From NCBI RefSeq assembly GCF_000423645.1, contig NZ_AUIJ01000006.1, positions 62,001-126,000 of the forward strand: 64,000 nucleotides of DNA, in the 5' to 3' direction. The translations under genes were made by a program, and so were the position numbers. Below are positions 45,688-55,956 of the stretch, piece after piece (within the stretch, counting starts at the first letter, position 1; each line of letters opens with the position of its first letter). The notes beneath the pieces are model-generated. The model was not told where the DNA came from. It ran no database searches and worked only from the letters and a program-made list of their open reading frames with translations. The stretch is from Sediminimonas qiaohouensis DSM 21189 (GTDB taxonomy: Bacteria > Pseudomonadota > Alphaproteobacteria > Rhodobacterales > Rhodobacteraceae).

Positions 45688-46686
45688 TCAGTCGGCGCTG
45701 GCCGCGCCGTCCTTGCCCAGCATCCATTCGCCATCGGGCCAGAAGGCGTGGAACGCGAAGGCGAACATCAGGTCATGGGCGACATCGCGGCCGTGCCCGT
45801 CGCGCACGCGTACGTTGCCCACGTCGCGCCCCTGCCCGATACTGGCGGTATCCAGCGCCGAGGCCTGGCCGGACTGCCACGTGATGGTCAGCCCCGCCTC
45901 GGTGATGCGCCCTTCCTCGCGCAGGCGGGTCAGCGGCCAGGCCCGCCCCCCCACGCGCAGCACGCGCACCAGCGGATCGATCCCGTGGGGCGGGTCCTCG
46001 CCGTCATAAAGGAACGGTTCGCGGGCGCTGTCGTAGTTGCGGTAAGGGTTTTGCCCATAGGCGCGCGAATAGGATGGCTCGTCCATCACCAGGCCGTCTG
46101 GATGCGCGGTGCGGAACGCCTTCCAGCTTTCCATCCATGTGGGCAGCGATTTCAGCTCGACCCCGGTCATGCGCCCGACGATGCCGCGCCCAACCGCCTG
46201 TTGCCACCAGCTCTGGGTCTGGCGGTCGTACATAATCATGTCGGAATTGCGCAGCTTGCCCGACACCCCGAACCACAGCACCCGGTCGCCGACGCGCCGG
46301 TCGAAGGTCATGCCGGAGTTGCACAGCGGGCAGAAGGTGACGGCGATCGGGATATCGGCGACCTCGTCGTTTACGATCTCGTGCCACATCAGGTAGCGGA
46401 TCGGGTAAGCGCGCGGGCGGGCGCCGTCGATGGTGACGGTGATCACCGGTTCGCGCGGCGACAGGCGGGTTTCGGCATCCGCGGGCAGGAACTCGGGATC
46501 GCTCAGCGCCGGGATGCCATCCTTGGGCGGGCCACCCGAGATGATCTCGGACCAGTCATCGATGGCGGATTTGTCGAAATCGGTGCGCGGCCATTCGTCC
46601 TCCCACATGGCGGGATAGGCTGTCGCGGCAGGCGCGGCTGACAGCGCCAGCGTGGCGGCAAGGGCGGCAAGTATCAGGCGGGGCAT
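45688..46686 (-). CDS. DUF3179 secreted protein
   Basis: 332 residues from MPRLILAALA (46686), preceded by AAAGGAG. Signal peptide to about residue 23 (ATAYP). The DUF3179 core shows YPIRYLMWHEIVND, the conserved Cys pair in VTFCPLCNSGMTFDRR, and LWFGVSGKLRNSDMIMYDRQTQSWWQQ. The family is widespread in marine bacteria and has no defined function; a metal or thiol role for the CPLC pair is possible. Periplasmic or secreted. Confidence 0.9.
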   Translation of the reverse strand: MPRLILAALAATLALSAAPAATAYPAMWEDEWPRTDFDKSAIDDWSEIISGGPPKDGIPALSDPEFLPADAETRLSPREPVITVTIDGARPRAYPIRYLMWHEIVNDEVADIPIAVTFCPLCNSGMTFDRRVGDRVLWFGVSGKLRNSDMIMYDRQTQSWWQQAVGRGIVGRMTGVELKSLPTWMESWKAFRTAHPDGLVMDEPSYSRAYGQNPYRNYDSAREPFLYDGEDPPHGIDPLVRVLRVGGRAWPLTRLREEGRITEAGLTITWQSGQASALDTASIGQGRDVGNVRVRDGHGRDVAHDLMFAFAFHAFWPDGEWMLGKDGAASAD

Positions 46687-46780
46687 CGCATTGCTCCTTT
46701 TGCAAGGGAACCCCAAGGATGCCGCGAATTGCGCCACCGCGACAGCCCCCCGCACGCGGTTGTGACGCGCCGTGTGCGCC

Positions 46781-47518
46781 TCAGACCCGGCGGCGCAGGG
46801 TGCGGCGAAACGCGCGGCGCAGCTCTGCCGCGCCATCGCCCTGGTACCAGCGCCCGTGCGCCAGGACGATCCGCTCGGGCGCCCAGGCGATCATCGTCTC
46901 GACCGCCTCTGCCAGCGCCGCCTTGTCGCGAAAGCTGAATGCCATGTCGGGGGGCATCTTGCCATCACCATCGGTGATCCCCGCCAGCCAGACCAGCGGC
47001 CGCATCCACAGCGGTATCTTGGACGGCTCGAAATTTTCGATCAGGTCGGTCAGGATCAGGGTGCGGCTGGCGATGTGAAAAAACACCGCCTCGCGGTGCA
47101 CGGCGCTGCCCTCGACGATGATCTGCTCGATCTGACCGGCCCAGGGCGCCGCGGCCTGCGGCCCCAGATCATGATCGAAACGCAGCTCCATCCCCTTGCT
47201 GGCCGCCCGCGCGGCCACGCCCGGCGCGGCCCAGGCCTGTGCACCGGGAAACGCGGCCTGCCAATCGGCGATATGGGCGTAGTGTATCCAGTTGGGCGCG
47301 ATCAGGTGGCGCACCGGGCCCTGCGCCACAAGCTCGGCCTTGAGCGCCTCGGTCATCCGGGTGGGCGAATGCACCCACAGGTCCCCGTTTTCCAGCCGCA
47401 CCACCGTGGCGCGGGTGGAAAAGGGCAGGCCATAGAACCTGATGGCCGGCCCGTCGATAAGCCAGATCCCCTCGCCCACGGGTTTGAGCGTGTTGAGGGG
47501 CTCGTAGCCGGTGGGCAT
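46781..47518 (-). CDS. DUF4336 protein (metallo-beta-lactamase-like)
   Basis: 245 residues. DUF4336 members resemble the metallo-hydrolase fold: LKPVGEGIWLIDGPAIRFYGLPF at the start, HLIAPNWIHYAHIADWQAAFPGAQAWAAPG in the middle, and ILTDLIENFE and IVLAHGRWYQG toward the end, though the classical HxHxDH is not present. Function unknown. Four bases separate it from the cyclophilin gene upstream. Confidence 0.85.
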   Translation of the reverse strand: MPTGYEPLNTLKPVGEGIWLIDGPAIRFYGLPFSTRATVVRLENGDLWVHSPTRMTEALKAELVAQGPVRHLIAPNWIHYAHIADWQAAFPGAQAWAAPGVAARAASKGMELRFDHDLGPQAAAPWAGQIEQIIVEGSAVHREAVFFHIASRTLILTDLIENFEPSKIPLWMRPLVWLAGITDGDGKMPPDMAFSFRDKAALAEAVETMIAWAPERIVLAHGRWYQGDGAAELRRAFRRTLRRRV

Positions 47519-47522
47519 GGCG

Positions 47523-48092
47523 CTACTCCGTGACCGTGACCGTGCTCATCGCGTCCGGGCGGCCGATCACCGAGCCATTCTGCCCCTTGCCGCGCTTGAT
47601 AGCGTCGATCACCTCCATGCCGTCTGTGACACGGCCCACGGCGGTGTATTGCCCATTGAGGAAATGCCCCGCCTTGAACATGATGAAGAACTGCGAGTTG
47701 GCCGAATCCGGGTCCTGCGATCGGGCCATGCCTACCACGCCCCGATCGAACGGTACGTCCGAGAACTCGGCCTCAAGGTTGGGCAGGTCCGAGCCGCCCA
47801 TGCCCGCGCGGGACATGTCGCCACCTTCAACCTTGCCGAATTGCACATCGCCGGTTTGGGCCATGAACCCGTCGATCACCCGGTGAAAGGCAACGCCGTC
47901 ATAGGCGCCGCGCGCGGCCAGGGTGGTCAGGCGCTCAGCGTGGTTGGGGGCGACATCCTCGAACAGATCGATGGTGACGGTGCCGTTCGCGCCCTCGCCC
48001 GCGATCTCGATCTCCAGGCCGGCGGCGATGGCGGCCGCGGGGCCGGCGATCAGGGCCAGCGCAGCCAGCGGGGCAAGAAATGGCTTAAGCAT
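47523..48092 (-). CDS. Periplasmic cyclophilin-type peptidyl-prolyl isomerase
   Basis: 189 residues with a signal peptide ([21 protein letters not shown]). Cyclophilin core: [20 protein letters not shown] with catalytic Arg, SQFFIMF and FLNGQYTAVGRVTDGM. Catalyses proline isomerisation of exported proteins. It is a paralogue of the next gene, whose 3' end it overlaps by 8 bases, giving one cytosolic and one periplasmic enzyme from an operon. Confidence 0.94.
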   Translation of the reverse strand: MLKPFLAPLAALALIAGPAAAIAAGLEIEIAGEGANGTVTIDLFEDVAPNHAERLTTLAARGAYDGVAFHRVIDGFMAQTGDVQFGKVEGGDMSRAGMGGSDLPNLEAEFSDVPFDRGVVGMARSQDPDSANSQFFIMFKAGHFLNGQYTAVGRVTDGMEVIDAIKRGKGQNGSVIGRPDAMSTVTVTE

Positions 48093-48591
48093 CGGCGGCC
48101 ACCTTCATGCTGATCATGCGGTCGGGGTTCGCGGGCGGCTCGCCTCGGGTGATGGCATCGACATGCTCCATCCCCGAAATCACGCGGCCATAGACGGTGT
48201 ATTGCCCGTTGAGGAAATGGTTGTCGGAAAAGCTGATGAAGAATTGCGAGTTGGCCGAATTGGGGTTGGCCGAGCGTGCCGCGCCAAGGGTGCCGCGATC
48301 ATGCGGGATGCGCGAGAATTCCGCCGGAAGATCGGGCAGATCCGAGCCGCCGGTGCCGGCGCGACCAGGGTTGTAATCCTTTTCCATGTTGGCATGGCGC
48401 ACATCGCCGGTCTGGGCCATGAAGCCTTCGATCACGCGGTGAAAGGCGACGTTATCGTAGGCGCCCGCGCGGGCCAGCTCCTTGATCCGCTCGCAATGCT
48501 GCGGGGCGACATCGGGCAACAGCTCGATCGTGACGGTGCCGTCCTTCAGCTCGATCAGGATGGTGTTCTCGGGGTCTTTGATCTCGGCCAT
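48085..48591 (-). CDS. Cytoplasmic cyclophilin-type peptidyl-prolyl isomerase
   Basis: 168 residues from [10 protein letters not shown] (48591), which has a GGAGG site; no signal peptide. Core motifs [27 protein letters not shown] and [18 protein letters not shown]. Translationally coupled to the periplasmic paralogue. Divergent from pgk. Confidence 0.94.
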   Translation of the reverse strand: MAEIKDPENTILIELKDGTVTIELLPDVAPQHCERIKELARAGAYDNVAFHRVIEGFMAQTGDVRHANMEKDYNPGRAGTGGSDLPDLPAEFSRIPHDRGTLGAARSANPNSANSQFFISFSDNHFLNGQYTVYGRVISGMEHVDAITRGEPPANPDRMISMKVAADA

Positions 48592-48769
48592 GCGTGGGCC
48601 TCCTTGGGGTTGGGTGCGTTGCGCTCGATACCTAGTCTGCGCGCGCACGATTGCCAAGGGCACCATAGCGAGACAGCGGCGCCGCGCCGGCATGCGGCAT
48701 CGGGGGCGGTTGACCTGCGCGCCGCGACAGGCCAAGACAAGCGCCGATCAAGCCGACAAGGAGAGCAGC

Positions 48770-49954
48770 ATGCGCTGGAAAACCCTCGACGACATGGACC
48801 TGGCCGGAAAGCGCGTTCTGGTGCGCGTCGACATCAACGTGCCGGTCGAGAACGGGCGCGTGAGCGACACCACCCGGATTGAGCGCATCGTGCCGACGGT
48901 GCGCGACATCCTTGCCGCCGGGGCGCAGCCGATCCTGTGCGCGCATTTCGACCGGCCCCAGGGCCGCGTGGTGGATGCCATGAGCCTGCGCGTCGTGGTG
49001 CCCGCGCTGGAAAAGGCGCTGGGCACGAAAGTGGTGCTGATCGCGACGCTGGACGCCGCCGAGGCCCGCCCCGACGAGGCCCGCGAGGCCGGCGTTGTCC
49101 TTCTGGAGAACATACGCTTTCACCCCGGCGAAGAGACCAACGACGACGGCCTGGCGCGGCGGCTGGCGGGGCTGGCGGATATCTATTGCAACGATGCCTT
49201 TTCGGCGGCGCACCGCGCCCATGCCAGCACCGAGGGCGTGGCGCATCACCTGCCCTCCTGCGCCGGACGCCTGATGGAGGCCGAGCTGCGCGCGCTTGAG
49301 GCGGCGCTGGGCGATCCGCAGCGGCCGGTCGCGGCGGTGGTCGGCGGCGCCAAGGTATCGACCAAGCTGGACCTGCTGGGCAATCTGGTGGGGCGGGTCG
49401 ATCACCTGATCATCGGCGGCGGCATGGCCAACACCTTTCTCGCGGCGCAGGGCATCGACGTGGGCAAATCCTTGTGCGAACACGACATGACCGAAACCGC
49501 CCGCGCGATCATGGCCAAGGCGCAAGGCGCTGGCTGCGAGATCATCCTGCCGGTCGACGTAGTGGTCGCGCGCGAGTTTGCGGCGGGCGCCCCGCACGAG
49601 GTGGTGCCGGCCACCGAATGCCCCGAGGACGCGATGATCCTCGACGCAGGCCCGCAAAGCGTGGCGCGCGTGAACACGGCCCTGGACGGGGCACGCACGC
49701 TGATATGGAACGGCCCGCTGGGCGCGTTCGAAATCGCCCCCTTCGACACCGCCACCAACGCCGCCGCCGCCCATGCCGCCGAACTCAGCCGCGCCGGCAA
49801 GCTGGTCTCGGTCGCAGGCGGCGGCGATACCGTCGCCGCGCTCAACAAGGCCGGAGCCGCCGAGGCATTCACCTATATCAGCACCGCCGGCGGCGCGTTC
49901 CTGGAATGGATGGAGGGAAAGACCCTGCCGGGGGTCGCCGCGTTGGAAGGCTGA
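48770..49954 (+). CDS. pgk: Phosphoglycerate kinase
   Basis: 394 residues from ATG 48770 with AAGGAGAGCAGC. Transfers phosphate between 1,3-bisphosphoglycerate and ADP. Substrate-binding [18 protein letters not shown], the hinge [14 protein letters not shown], and the ATP site [13 protein letters not shown] with WNGPLGAFE. Slightly shorter than E. coli Pgk but complete. The class I aldolase gene follows on the same strand. Confidence 0.97.
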   Translation: MRWKTLDDMDLAGKRVLVRVDINVPVENGRVSDTTRIERIVPTVRDILAAGAQPILCAHFDRPQGRVVDAMSLRVVVPALEKALGTKVVLIATLDAAEARPDEAREAGVVLLENIRFHPGEETNDDGLARRLAGLADIYCNDAFSAAHRAHASTEGVAHHLPSCAGRLMEAELRALEAALGDPQRPVAAVVGGAKVSTKLDLLGNLVGRVDHLIIGGGMANTFLAAQGIDVGKSLCEHDMTETARAIMAKAQGAGCEIILPVDVVVAREFAAGAPHEVVPATECPEDAMILDAGPQSVARVNTALDGARTLIWNGPLGAFEIAPFDTATNAAAAHAAELSRAGKLVSVAGGGDTVAALNKAGAAEAFTYISTAGGAFLEWMEGKTLPGVAALEG

Positions 49955-49974
49955 TCCGCCCCGCACCTCCCCCG

Positions 49975-50001
49975 CTTCATCTTGCCCCAAATACTCTCGG
50001 G
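49975..50001. repeat. Intergenic repeat family A, copy 4 (core only)
   Basis: CTTCATCTTGCCCCAAATAC plus TCTCGGG in the pgk-aldolase gap, without the G/C hairpin. The remainder of the gap shows nothing clear. Confidence 0.6.
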
Positions 50002-50171
50002 CCGAAGGCCCCGCTTGCGCCTTTTCCGCCAGGAAAAGCGCAAGCTTGCCAAGCGCGCCCGGGCACCGGGCGCTCCTTTGGGCCCGCCCCTGTTCGCGCA
50101 AACAATTTGCATGCGGGGCCGTGCGAAAATACACCTGCCCAAAGCATTTTGGCACAAGAGGTATTCAAGGG

Positions 50172-51101
50172 ATGAAAACGACACGTCGCGTGCAGCGCAT
50201 ACTGGCCAATTACGAGGGCGAAACACCGGGCGTGAAGGCGCAGCTCAACCGCCTGCTGATGACCGGAAAGCTGGCCGGGACGGGGCGGATGATCATCCTG
50301 CCAGTCGACCAGGGGTTCGAACATGGCCCCGCGCGCAGTTTCGCCCCCAACCCCGACGGCTATGATCCGCATTACCATTACCGGCTGGCAATCGACGCGG
50401 GCCTGAGCGCCTACGCCGCGCCGCTGGGCATGCTCGAGGCGGGCGCGGACACATTCGCCGGGCAGATACCCACGATCCTGAAATGCAACAGCGCCAATTC
50501 CCTGATGAGCGATGGCTGCGGCAAGAACCAGGCGGTGACCGCCAGCGTCGATGACGCCCTGCGGCTGGGCGCGGCGGCGATCGGGTTCACGATCTATCCC
50601 GGCTCGGATTGCGCGCTGGAGATGTTCGAGGAGATCGTGGAGATGCGCCGCGAGGCCGCCGCGAAGGGCGTGGCGACGGTGATCTGGTCCTACCCGCGCG
50701 GCGAGGGCATCACCAAGCCCGGCGAAACCGCCATCGACGTGGCCGCCTATGCCGCACAGATCGCGGCGCAGATCGGGGCGCATGTCATCAAGATCAAGCT
50801 AAGCAGCGATCACGTCATGCTCCCCGAGGCACGGGACGTCTACGAGGCGCAGGGCATCGACATCGCCAGCCAGGCCGCGCGTGTGCGTCATTGCATGCAG
50901 GCGGCCTTTGGCGGACGGCGGATCGTGGTGTTCTCGGGCGGTGCCAAGAAGGACGAGAGCAGCGTCTACGACGACGCCCGCGCGGTCCGCGACGGCGGCG
51001 GCAACGGCTCGATCATCGGACGCAACACGTTCCAACGCCCGCGCGGCGAGGCGCTGGAGATGCTGGCGAAGCTGGCCGACATCTACAAGGATCGCGCCTA
51101 A
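50172..51101 (+). CDS. Class I fructose-bisphosphate aldolase (DhnA type)
   Basis: 309 residues from ATG 50172. DhnA/FbaB-type TIM barrel: RMIILPVDQGFEHGPARSF, IPTILKCNSANSL, ATVIWSYPRGEGI, and HVIKIKLSSDHV with the Schiff-base lysine candidates; the C-terminal FSGGAKKDESS and GSIIGRNTFQRP bind phosphate. Cleaves fructose 1,6-bisphosphate or acts in gluconeogenesis. An AGAGG site is about 10 bases upstream. Pairing with pgk supports a central carbon role. Confidence 0.93.
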   Translation: MKTTRRVQRILANYEGETPGVKAQLNRLLMTGKLAGTGRMIILPVDQGFEHGPARSFAPNPDGYDPHYHYRLAIDAGLSAYAAPLGMLEAGADTFAGQIPTILKCNSANSLMSDGCGKNQAVTASVDDALRLGAAAIGFTIYPGSDCALEMFEEIVEMRREAAAKGVATVIWSYPRGEGITKPGETAIDVAAYAAQIAAQIGAHVIKIKLSSDHVMLPEARDVYEAQGIDIASQAARVRHCMQAAFGGRRIVVFSGGAKKDESSVYDDARAVRDGGGNGSIIGRNTFQRPRGEALEMLAKLADIYKDRA

Positions 51102-51176
51102 GGGCGGGCCGGGGATAAGGGCGCACCGGGCGCCAGCCCTTTTCAATTCGTGGCGCAAGTCTAGGCGCGGGGAGAC

Positions 51177-51236
51177 GGGCGGCCCGGCGATGCGCGGCGG
51201 GCTTCGCCCTTGATTCAGCGCGGAGCGCGATTTGAG
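51177..51236. repeat. Intergenic repeat family B, copy 2
   Basis: Matches 7852-7911 at 52 of 60 positions. Its hairpin is GGGC-TTC-GCCC where copy 1 has GGCC-TGC-GGCC, a compensatory C-G to G-C exchange. Abuts repeat-A copy 5. Confidence 0.7.
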
Positions 51237-51255
51237 TATTTTTGGCAAGATGAAG
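51234..51255. repeat. Intergenic repeat family A, copy 5 (core only)
   Basis: AGTATTTTTGGCAAGATGAA in the convergent aldolase/aidB gap, left-arm orientation, without the trailing hairpin. Confidence 0.6.
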
Positions 51256-51263
51256 GGGCGGTC

Positions 51264-52913
51264 CTACTCGGGGGCGGTGCCGATGCGGGCGAGGATGGCG
51301 TCGAAATCGAGGCCCGAGACCGCGCCGATGGTGGCGCCGCGCTGCCCGGCGAGGCGGGTGGCGATGTAGCCGTCGGCGACGGCGCCCGGGGCCTCGGCGA
51401 TCAGGTGGGATGCCGCCAGGAGCTGCGCCAGAGAGTCGGTGAACCAGCGCGCCTCGGACTCGGGCGGCAGGGCGGGCCAGCGCTTGAAATGCGCATCCAG
51501 CGCCGCGTCGTAGCGCGGATCGGTGTCCCGCACCGAGGCCAGTTGCGCGCGCAGCGCGTGCACGGCCAACGGCGCCTTTGCCAGGGTGCGCAGGATATCG
51601 AGGCAGATAACGTTGCCCGAGCCCTCCCATATGCCGTTGAGCGGCGCCTCGCGGTAGAGCATGGGCATCGGCGTTTCCTCGATATAGCCCATGCCGCCGA
51701 GGGCCTCGAGCGCCTCGTAGATCATCACCGGGGCGCGTTTGTTGTTGAGGTACTTGGCCAGTGCCACGGCGATGCGGGAATAGGCGCGGCCGACGGCGCA
51801 ATCATCATCGAAGGCGCGCGCGGCGCCCATGGCCAGCGCCAGCGCGCTCTCCCATTCCAACGTCAGGTCGGCCATCACCGCGCGCATCAGAGGCTGATCG
51901 ATCAGGCGCCGCTGAAACGCCGAGCGTCCGGACACCCACCATGACGCCTCGGACAGGGCGGCGCGCATCAGGCCGGCGGGCGCGATGGCGGTATCCAGGC
52001 GGGTGTGGTGGACCATCTCGATGATCGTCTTGACGCCTGCGCCCTCTTCGCCCAGGCGCCAGGCGCGGGTGTTGTCATACTCGATTTCGCACGAGGCATT
52101 GGCGCGGTTGCCCAGTTTATCCTTGAGGCGCTGCACATATAGCCGGTTGCGCCCCTCCTCGAGCCAGCGGGGCACGAGAAAGCAGGTCAGCCCGCCATCC
52201 GCCTGCGCCAGTGTCAGGAAGGCGTCCGACATCGGCGCCGAGCAGAACCACTTGTGCCCGGTCAGGCGGTAATGGGCACCCCCGTCCTGCACGGCGCGGG
52301 TGGAGTTGGCGCGCACGTCCGAGCCGCCCTGTTTCTCGGTCATTGCCATGCCGATGGTGGCGCCGCGTTTTTGCGCCACGGGGGCGATCGCAGGGTCATA
52401 GTCGTGCGACAGCAGCGCCGGGCGCCACTGTGACGACAGCCCGGGATCGGCGGCCAGCGCGGGCACGCCGGCATAGGTCATGGTGAGCGGGCAGCAGGTG
52501 CCGGGCTCGACCTGGCTGAGCATGTAGCACAGGGCGGCGTGGGTGGCGTGGCCGGCGGGGCGGGCGCCGCCCGTGGGGTGCCAGGCACTGGCAGCGTAGC
52601 CGTGGCGCAGGCCCAGATCCATCATCGCGTGGTAGCCGGCGTTGAAATGCACCTCGTCGATGCGGCGCCCGGCGCGATCATGGGGCAGCAGTCGAGGCGG
52701 ATCGCGGCGGGCCTCGGCGGCGTTGTGGCGGGCCTCATCGCTGCCGAAGGCATCGCCGGCAGCCTCGATCGCGGCGGCATCGGCGCCCGCGCGCGCGACG
52801 TGATCGTGCAGCACTGGATCGTTTTGCCAGAGGGACAAATCGCCGGTGCGCGGGACGGGTTGGTTCTCGACCTCGTGGGTGGCCAGATCCGAAATCGGCG
52901 CGGGGTGTGTCAT
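51264..52913 (-). CDS. aidB: AidB-like acyl-CoA dehydrogenase family protein
   Basis: 549 residues from MTHPAPISDL (52913), with GGAGG upstream. Flavoprotein of the AidB branch: EKQGGSDVRANSTRAV, HKWFCSAPMSDAFLTLAQ, CFLVPRWLEEG, LKDKLGNRANASCEIEY and GVKTIIEMVHHTRLD, and the longer C-terminal domain that binds DNA in E. coli AidB. Protects DNA during alkylation response in E. coli. Not next to ada; the AlkA-like glycosylase is at 38181. An ordinary acyl-CoA dehydrogenase activity is the alternative. Confidence 0.9.
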   Translation of the reverse strand: MTHPAPISDLATHEVENQPVPRTGDLSLWQNDPVLHDHVARAGADAAAIEAAGDAFGSDEARHNAAEARRDPPRLLPHDRAGRRIDEVHFNAGYHAMMDLGLRHGYAASAWHPTGGARPAGHATHAALCYMLSQVEPGTCCPLTMTYAGVPALAADPGLSSQWRPALLSHDYDPAIAPVAQKRGATIGMAMTEKQGGSDVRANSTRAVQDGGAHYRLTGHKWFCSAPMSDAFLTLAQADGGLTCFLVPRWLEEGRNRLYVQRLKDKLGNRANASCEIEYDNTRAWRLGEEGAGVKTIIEMVHHTRLDTAIAPAGLMRAALSEASWWVSGRSAFQRRLIDQPLMRAVMADLTLEWESALALAMGAARAFDDDCAVGRAYSRIAVALAKYLNNKRAPVMIYEALEALGGMGYIEETPMPMLYREAPLNGIWEGSGNVICLDILRTLAKAPLAVHALRAQLASVRDTDPRYDAALDAHFKRWPALPPESEARWFTDSLAQLLAASHLIAEAPGAVADGYIATRLAGQRGATIGAVSGLDFDAILARIGTAPE

Positions 52914-53073
52914 GTAAGCCTCCGTTGTCGCGGCACAATGCCAGCGGGGTGCGCGCCGATCCAGCATACTGCAGCGACACGGTGGCACGAAGAACGGGGA
53001 TTCACAAAGCGATTCGGGTGTGCCATTGTTACACGCAGGCCGGGGGAAACCGGCGTATCGACGAGGCAGAGCA

Positions 53074-53373
53074 ATGGGATCGCGCAGAAATCCGGCGATA
53101 GGGATGCTGGTCTTCATGGCGTTGGCCGTGATGGTGGGCAGCTATTTCACCTTCGCCGCCGTGCGCGGGGATTACGGCCTGTTTCGCCGCGCCGAGGTGC
53201 AGGCGCATGCCGACACGCTGCGCACCGAGCTGTCCCGCCTGCAAGCCGAGGTGGCGCGGATGGAAAACCTGACGCGGCGGCTGTCGGACGATTACCTTGA
53301 CCTGGATCTGCTGGACGAGCAGGCGCGCGACGTGCTGGGCATGATCCGCGCCGATGAGATCGTCGTGCGGTAG
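53074..53373 (+). CDS. FtsB/DivIC-type septum formation initiator
   Basis: 99 residues from MGSRRNPAIG (53074), with GAGG upstream. One transmembrane helix (IGMLVFMALAVMVGSYFTFAA) followed by a coiled coil (EVQAHADTLRTELSRLQAEVARMENLTRRL) and a conserved LDLDLLDEQARDVLGM end. The position just before pdhA is conserved in alphaproteobacteria. Divisome assembly role inferred from the family. Confidence 0.9.
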   Translation: MGSRRNPAIGMLVFMALAVMVGSYFTFAAVRGDYGLFRRAEVQAHADTLRTELSRLQAEVARMENLTRRLSDDYLDLDLLDEQARDVLGMIRADEIVVR

Positions 53374-53466
53374 CGGGGTGCCGCGGCCCGGCGCGGCGCC
53401 GGGCGACACCCTATCCCACCCCACCATGCACTTTGCTCTCGCACCCGCGCGCATGATAGGGTATGC

Positions 53467-53486
53467 ATAGTTTAACGCTAAACTAT
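53467..53486. promoter_or_regulatory. Palindromic operator candidate upstream of pdhA
   Basis: ATAGTTTA-ACGC-TAAACTAT, perfect 8-bp arms, 26 bases before the pdhA start and just upstream of its GGGAGG site. The TTTARCG-like core and central CG resemble LacI-family operators such as those of CceR-type carbon regulators; the regulator is not identified. Confidence 0.6.
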
Positions 53487-53511
53487 TGATCCTTCCGGGA
53501 GGTGAAGCCGC

Positions 53512-54522
53512 ATGGCAGCCAGAAAAACCCAAAAGAAACCAAACGTTTCCGCCGACGAGCTGAAGCAGTATTATCGCGACATGCTGCTGATCCGGCGATT
53601 CGAGGAGAAAGCCGGTCAGCTTTACGGGATGGGTCTGATCGGCGGGTTCTGTCACCTCTATATCGGGCAGGAGGCGGTCGTTGTCGGCCTTGAGGCCGCA
53701 GCCGAGGACGGCGACAAGCGCATCACCACCTACCGCGATCACGGTCATATGCTGGCATGCGGGATGAACCCCGACGGCGTCATGGCCGAGCTGACCGGCC
53801 GCAGCGACGGCTATTCCGCCGGCAAGGGCGGCTCGATGCACATGTTCTCGAAAGACAAGCATTTCTACGGCGGGCACGGCATCGTGGGGGCCAACGTGCC
53901 GCTGGGCGCGGGGCTGGCGTTTTCCGACAAGTACCGCGGCAACGACCGGGTGACATTCACCTATTTCGGCGATGGCGCGGCCAACCAGGGGCAGGTGTAC
54001 GAGACGTTCAACATGGCCGCGCTGTGGGACTTGCCGGTGGTGTTCGTGATCGAGAACAACCAGTACGCCATGGGCACATCGCAAAAGCGGTCCACCTCGA
54101 CCCCCGACATCTATACCCGCGGCGAGGCGTTCGGCATCCCCGGCGAGGCGGTCGATGGCATGGACGTGCTGGCCGTCAAGGAAGCGGGCGACAAGGCGGT
54201 TGCGCACTGCCGCTCGGGCAAGGGGCCGTATATCCTTGAGATCAAGACATACCGCTATCGCGGTCATTCGATGTCGGACCCGGCGAAATACCGCACCCGC
54301 GAGGAAGTGCAGAAGATGCGCGAAGAAAAAGACGCCATCGAGCATGTCCGCGAATTGCTGCTGTCGGGCAAGCACGCCACCGAGGAGGATCTCAAGGCGA
54401 TCGACAAGGAGATCAAGGGCATCGTCAATGCCAGCGCCGAGTTCGCCAAGGACAGCCCCGAGCCGGACGAGGCCGAGCTGTGGACCGACATCTACGCCAC
54501 CGAAATTCCGCAGGAAGCGTGA
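53512..54522 (+). CDS. pdhA: Pyruvate dehydrogenase E1 component, alpha subunit
   Basis: 336 residues with GGGAGGTGAAGCCGC upstream. Thiamine diphosphate motif [20 protein letters not shown] followed by [14 protein letters not shown]; the regulatory-type loop [15 protein letters not shown] is conserved. Forms the E1 heterotetramer with PdhB. First gene of pdhABC, 14 bases from pdhB. Confidence 0.97.
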   Translation: MAARKTQKKPNVSADELKQYYRDMLLIRRFEEKAGQLYGMGLIGGFCHLYIGQEAVVVGLEAAAEDGDKRITTYRDHGHMLACGMNPDGVMAELTGRSDGYSAGKGGSMHMFSKDKHFYGGHGIVGANVPLGAGLAFSDKYRGNDRVTFTYFGDGAANQGQVYETFNMAALWDLPVVFVIENNQYAMGTSQKRSTSTPDIYTRGEAFGIPGEAVDGMDVLAVKEAGDKAVAHCRSGKGPYILEIKTYRYRGHSMSDPAKYRTREEVQKMREEKDAIEHVRELLLSGKHATEEDLKAIDKEIKGIVNASAEFAKDSPEPDEAELWTDIYATEIPQEA

Positions 54523-54536
54523 GGGAGAAACCGACA

Positions 54537-54818
54537 ATGCCAACCGAGATTCTCATGCCCGCGCTGTCGCCCACCATGGAGGAGGGCACGCTTGCGAAAT
54601 GGCTAGTGAAAGAGGGCGATAGCGTCGCCTCGGGCGATCTCCTGGCCGAGATCGAGACCGACAAGGCCACGATGGAGTTCGAGGCCGTGGACGAAGGCAC
54701 CATCGGCAAGATCCTGATCGAGGCCGGCAGCGAAGGGGTCAAGGTGAACACCCCCATCGCCGTGCTGCTGGAGGAAGGCGAAAGCGCCGACGACATCGAC
54801 AGCGCCGCATCCGCGCCC
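54537..54818 (+). repeat. Lipoyl-domain direct repeat, copy in pdhB
   Basis: 282 bases, differing from 55957-56238 at 19 positions by eye, all synonymous; the encoded 94 residues are identical. Confidence 0.95.
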
Positions 54819-55943
54819 AAGGCCAAGGCCGACGACAACGATGACGGTGAGGGCGACGAAGGCGGCGAGGACACGCCAAAGGCCCCTGCCCGCGCCGCCG
54901 CGCCCGAGCCAGAGCCAGAGCCGCAAGCCGAGCAAGAACCAGACTGGCCCGAGGGCACACAGATGAAATCCATGACCGTGCGCGAGGCCCTGAACGCCGC
55001 CATCGCCGAGGAAATGGAGCGCGACGAAGACGTGTTCCTGATGGGCGAGGAAGTTGCCGAATATGAGGGCGCCTACAAGATCACGCAAGGGCTGCTGGAC
55101 CGTTTCGGCGCCAAGCGCGTGATCGACACCCCGATCACCGAGCATGGCTTTGCCGGGATCGGCGTCGGCGCGGCGTTTGGCGGGCTCAAGCCCATCGTCG
55201 AGTTCATGACCTTCAACTTCGCCATGCAGGCGATCGACCAGATCATCAACTCGGCGGCCAAGACCCTTTACATGTCCGGTGGCCAGATGGGCGCGCCGAT
55301 GGTGTTCCGCGGCCCCAACGGCGCAGCCGCGCGCGTCGGCGCACAGCACAGCCAGTGCTACGGCGCATGGTATGCGCATATCCCCGGCCTGAAGGTGGTG
55401 ACGCCCTATTCGGCGGCCGATGCCAAGGGCCTGCTGAAGACCGCCATTCGCGATGCCAACCCGGTGGTGTTCCTTGAAAACGAGATCCTTTACGGCAAAA
55501 GCTTCGATGTGCCGGATATCGACGATTTCACCCTGCCCTTTGGCAAGGCCCGGATCGAGCGGGCCGGCGATGACGTAACGATCGTGTCGTTCGGCATCGG
55601 CATGACCTATGCGCTGGAAGCGGCCGAGAAACTGGCCGAGGACGGCATATCCGCCGAGGTGATCAACCTGCGCACATTGCGCCCGCTGGACACCGAAACG
55701 GTGCTGGCAAGCGTGCGCAAGACCAACCGCTGCGTCACCGTCGAAGAGGGGTTCCCGGTGGCCAGCATCGGCAACCACATCACGTCGGTGATCATGGAAC
55801 AGGCGTTCGACCACCTGGACGCGCCGGTGATCAACTGCGCCGGCAAGGATGTGCCCATGCCCTACGCCGCCAACCTTGAAAAGCTGGCGCTGGTGACCAC
55901 CGACGAGGTGATCGACGCCGTGCGCAAAGTGACCTACCGGTAA
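54537..55943 (+). CDS. pdhB: Pyruvate dehydrogenase E1 component, beta subunit with N-terminal lipoyl domain
   Basis: 468 residues from ATG 54537. Residues 1-80 are a lipoyl domain with the lipoylated Lys in [15 protein letters not shown]; residues about 90-140 are an acidic/Pro-rich linker; the E1-beta transketolase domains start at [19 protein letters not shown]. The lipoyl domain on E1-beta is known in alphaproteobacteria. Its first 94 residues are identical to those of PdhC. 13 bases before pdhC. Confidence 0.97.
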   Translation: MPTEILMPALSPTMEEGTLAKWLVKEGDSVASGDLLAEIETDKATMEFEAVDEGTIGKILIEAGSEGVKVNTPIAVLLEEGESADDIDSAASAPKAKADDNDDGEGDEGGEDTPKAPARAAAPEPEPEPQAEQEPDWPEGTQMKSMTVREALNAAIAEEMERDEDVFLMGEEVAEYEGAYKITQGLLDRFGAKRVIDTPITEHGFAGIGVGAAFGGLKPIVEFMTFNFAMQAIDQIINSAAKTLYMSGGQMGAPMVFRGPNGAAARVGAQHSQCYGAWYAHIPGLKVVTPYSAADAKGLLKTAIRDANPVVFLENEILYGKSFDVPDIDDFTLPFGKARIERAGDDVTIVSFGIGMTYALEAAEKLAEDGISAEVINLRTLRPLDTETVLASVRKTNRCVTVEEGFPVASIGNHITSVIMEQAFDHLDAPVINCAGKDVPMPYAANLEKLALVTTDEVIDAVRKVTYR

Positions 55944-55956
55944 GGAGACATCCGCG

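Noticed and set aside
45359-46009. ORF MFGMQKHG... rightward across the cysS-DUF3179 gap
   Set aside because: Overlaps DUF3179 antisense, no ribosome site, composition becomes shadow-like after 45690.
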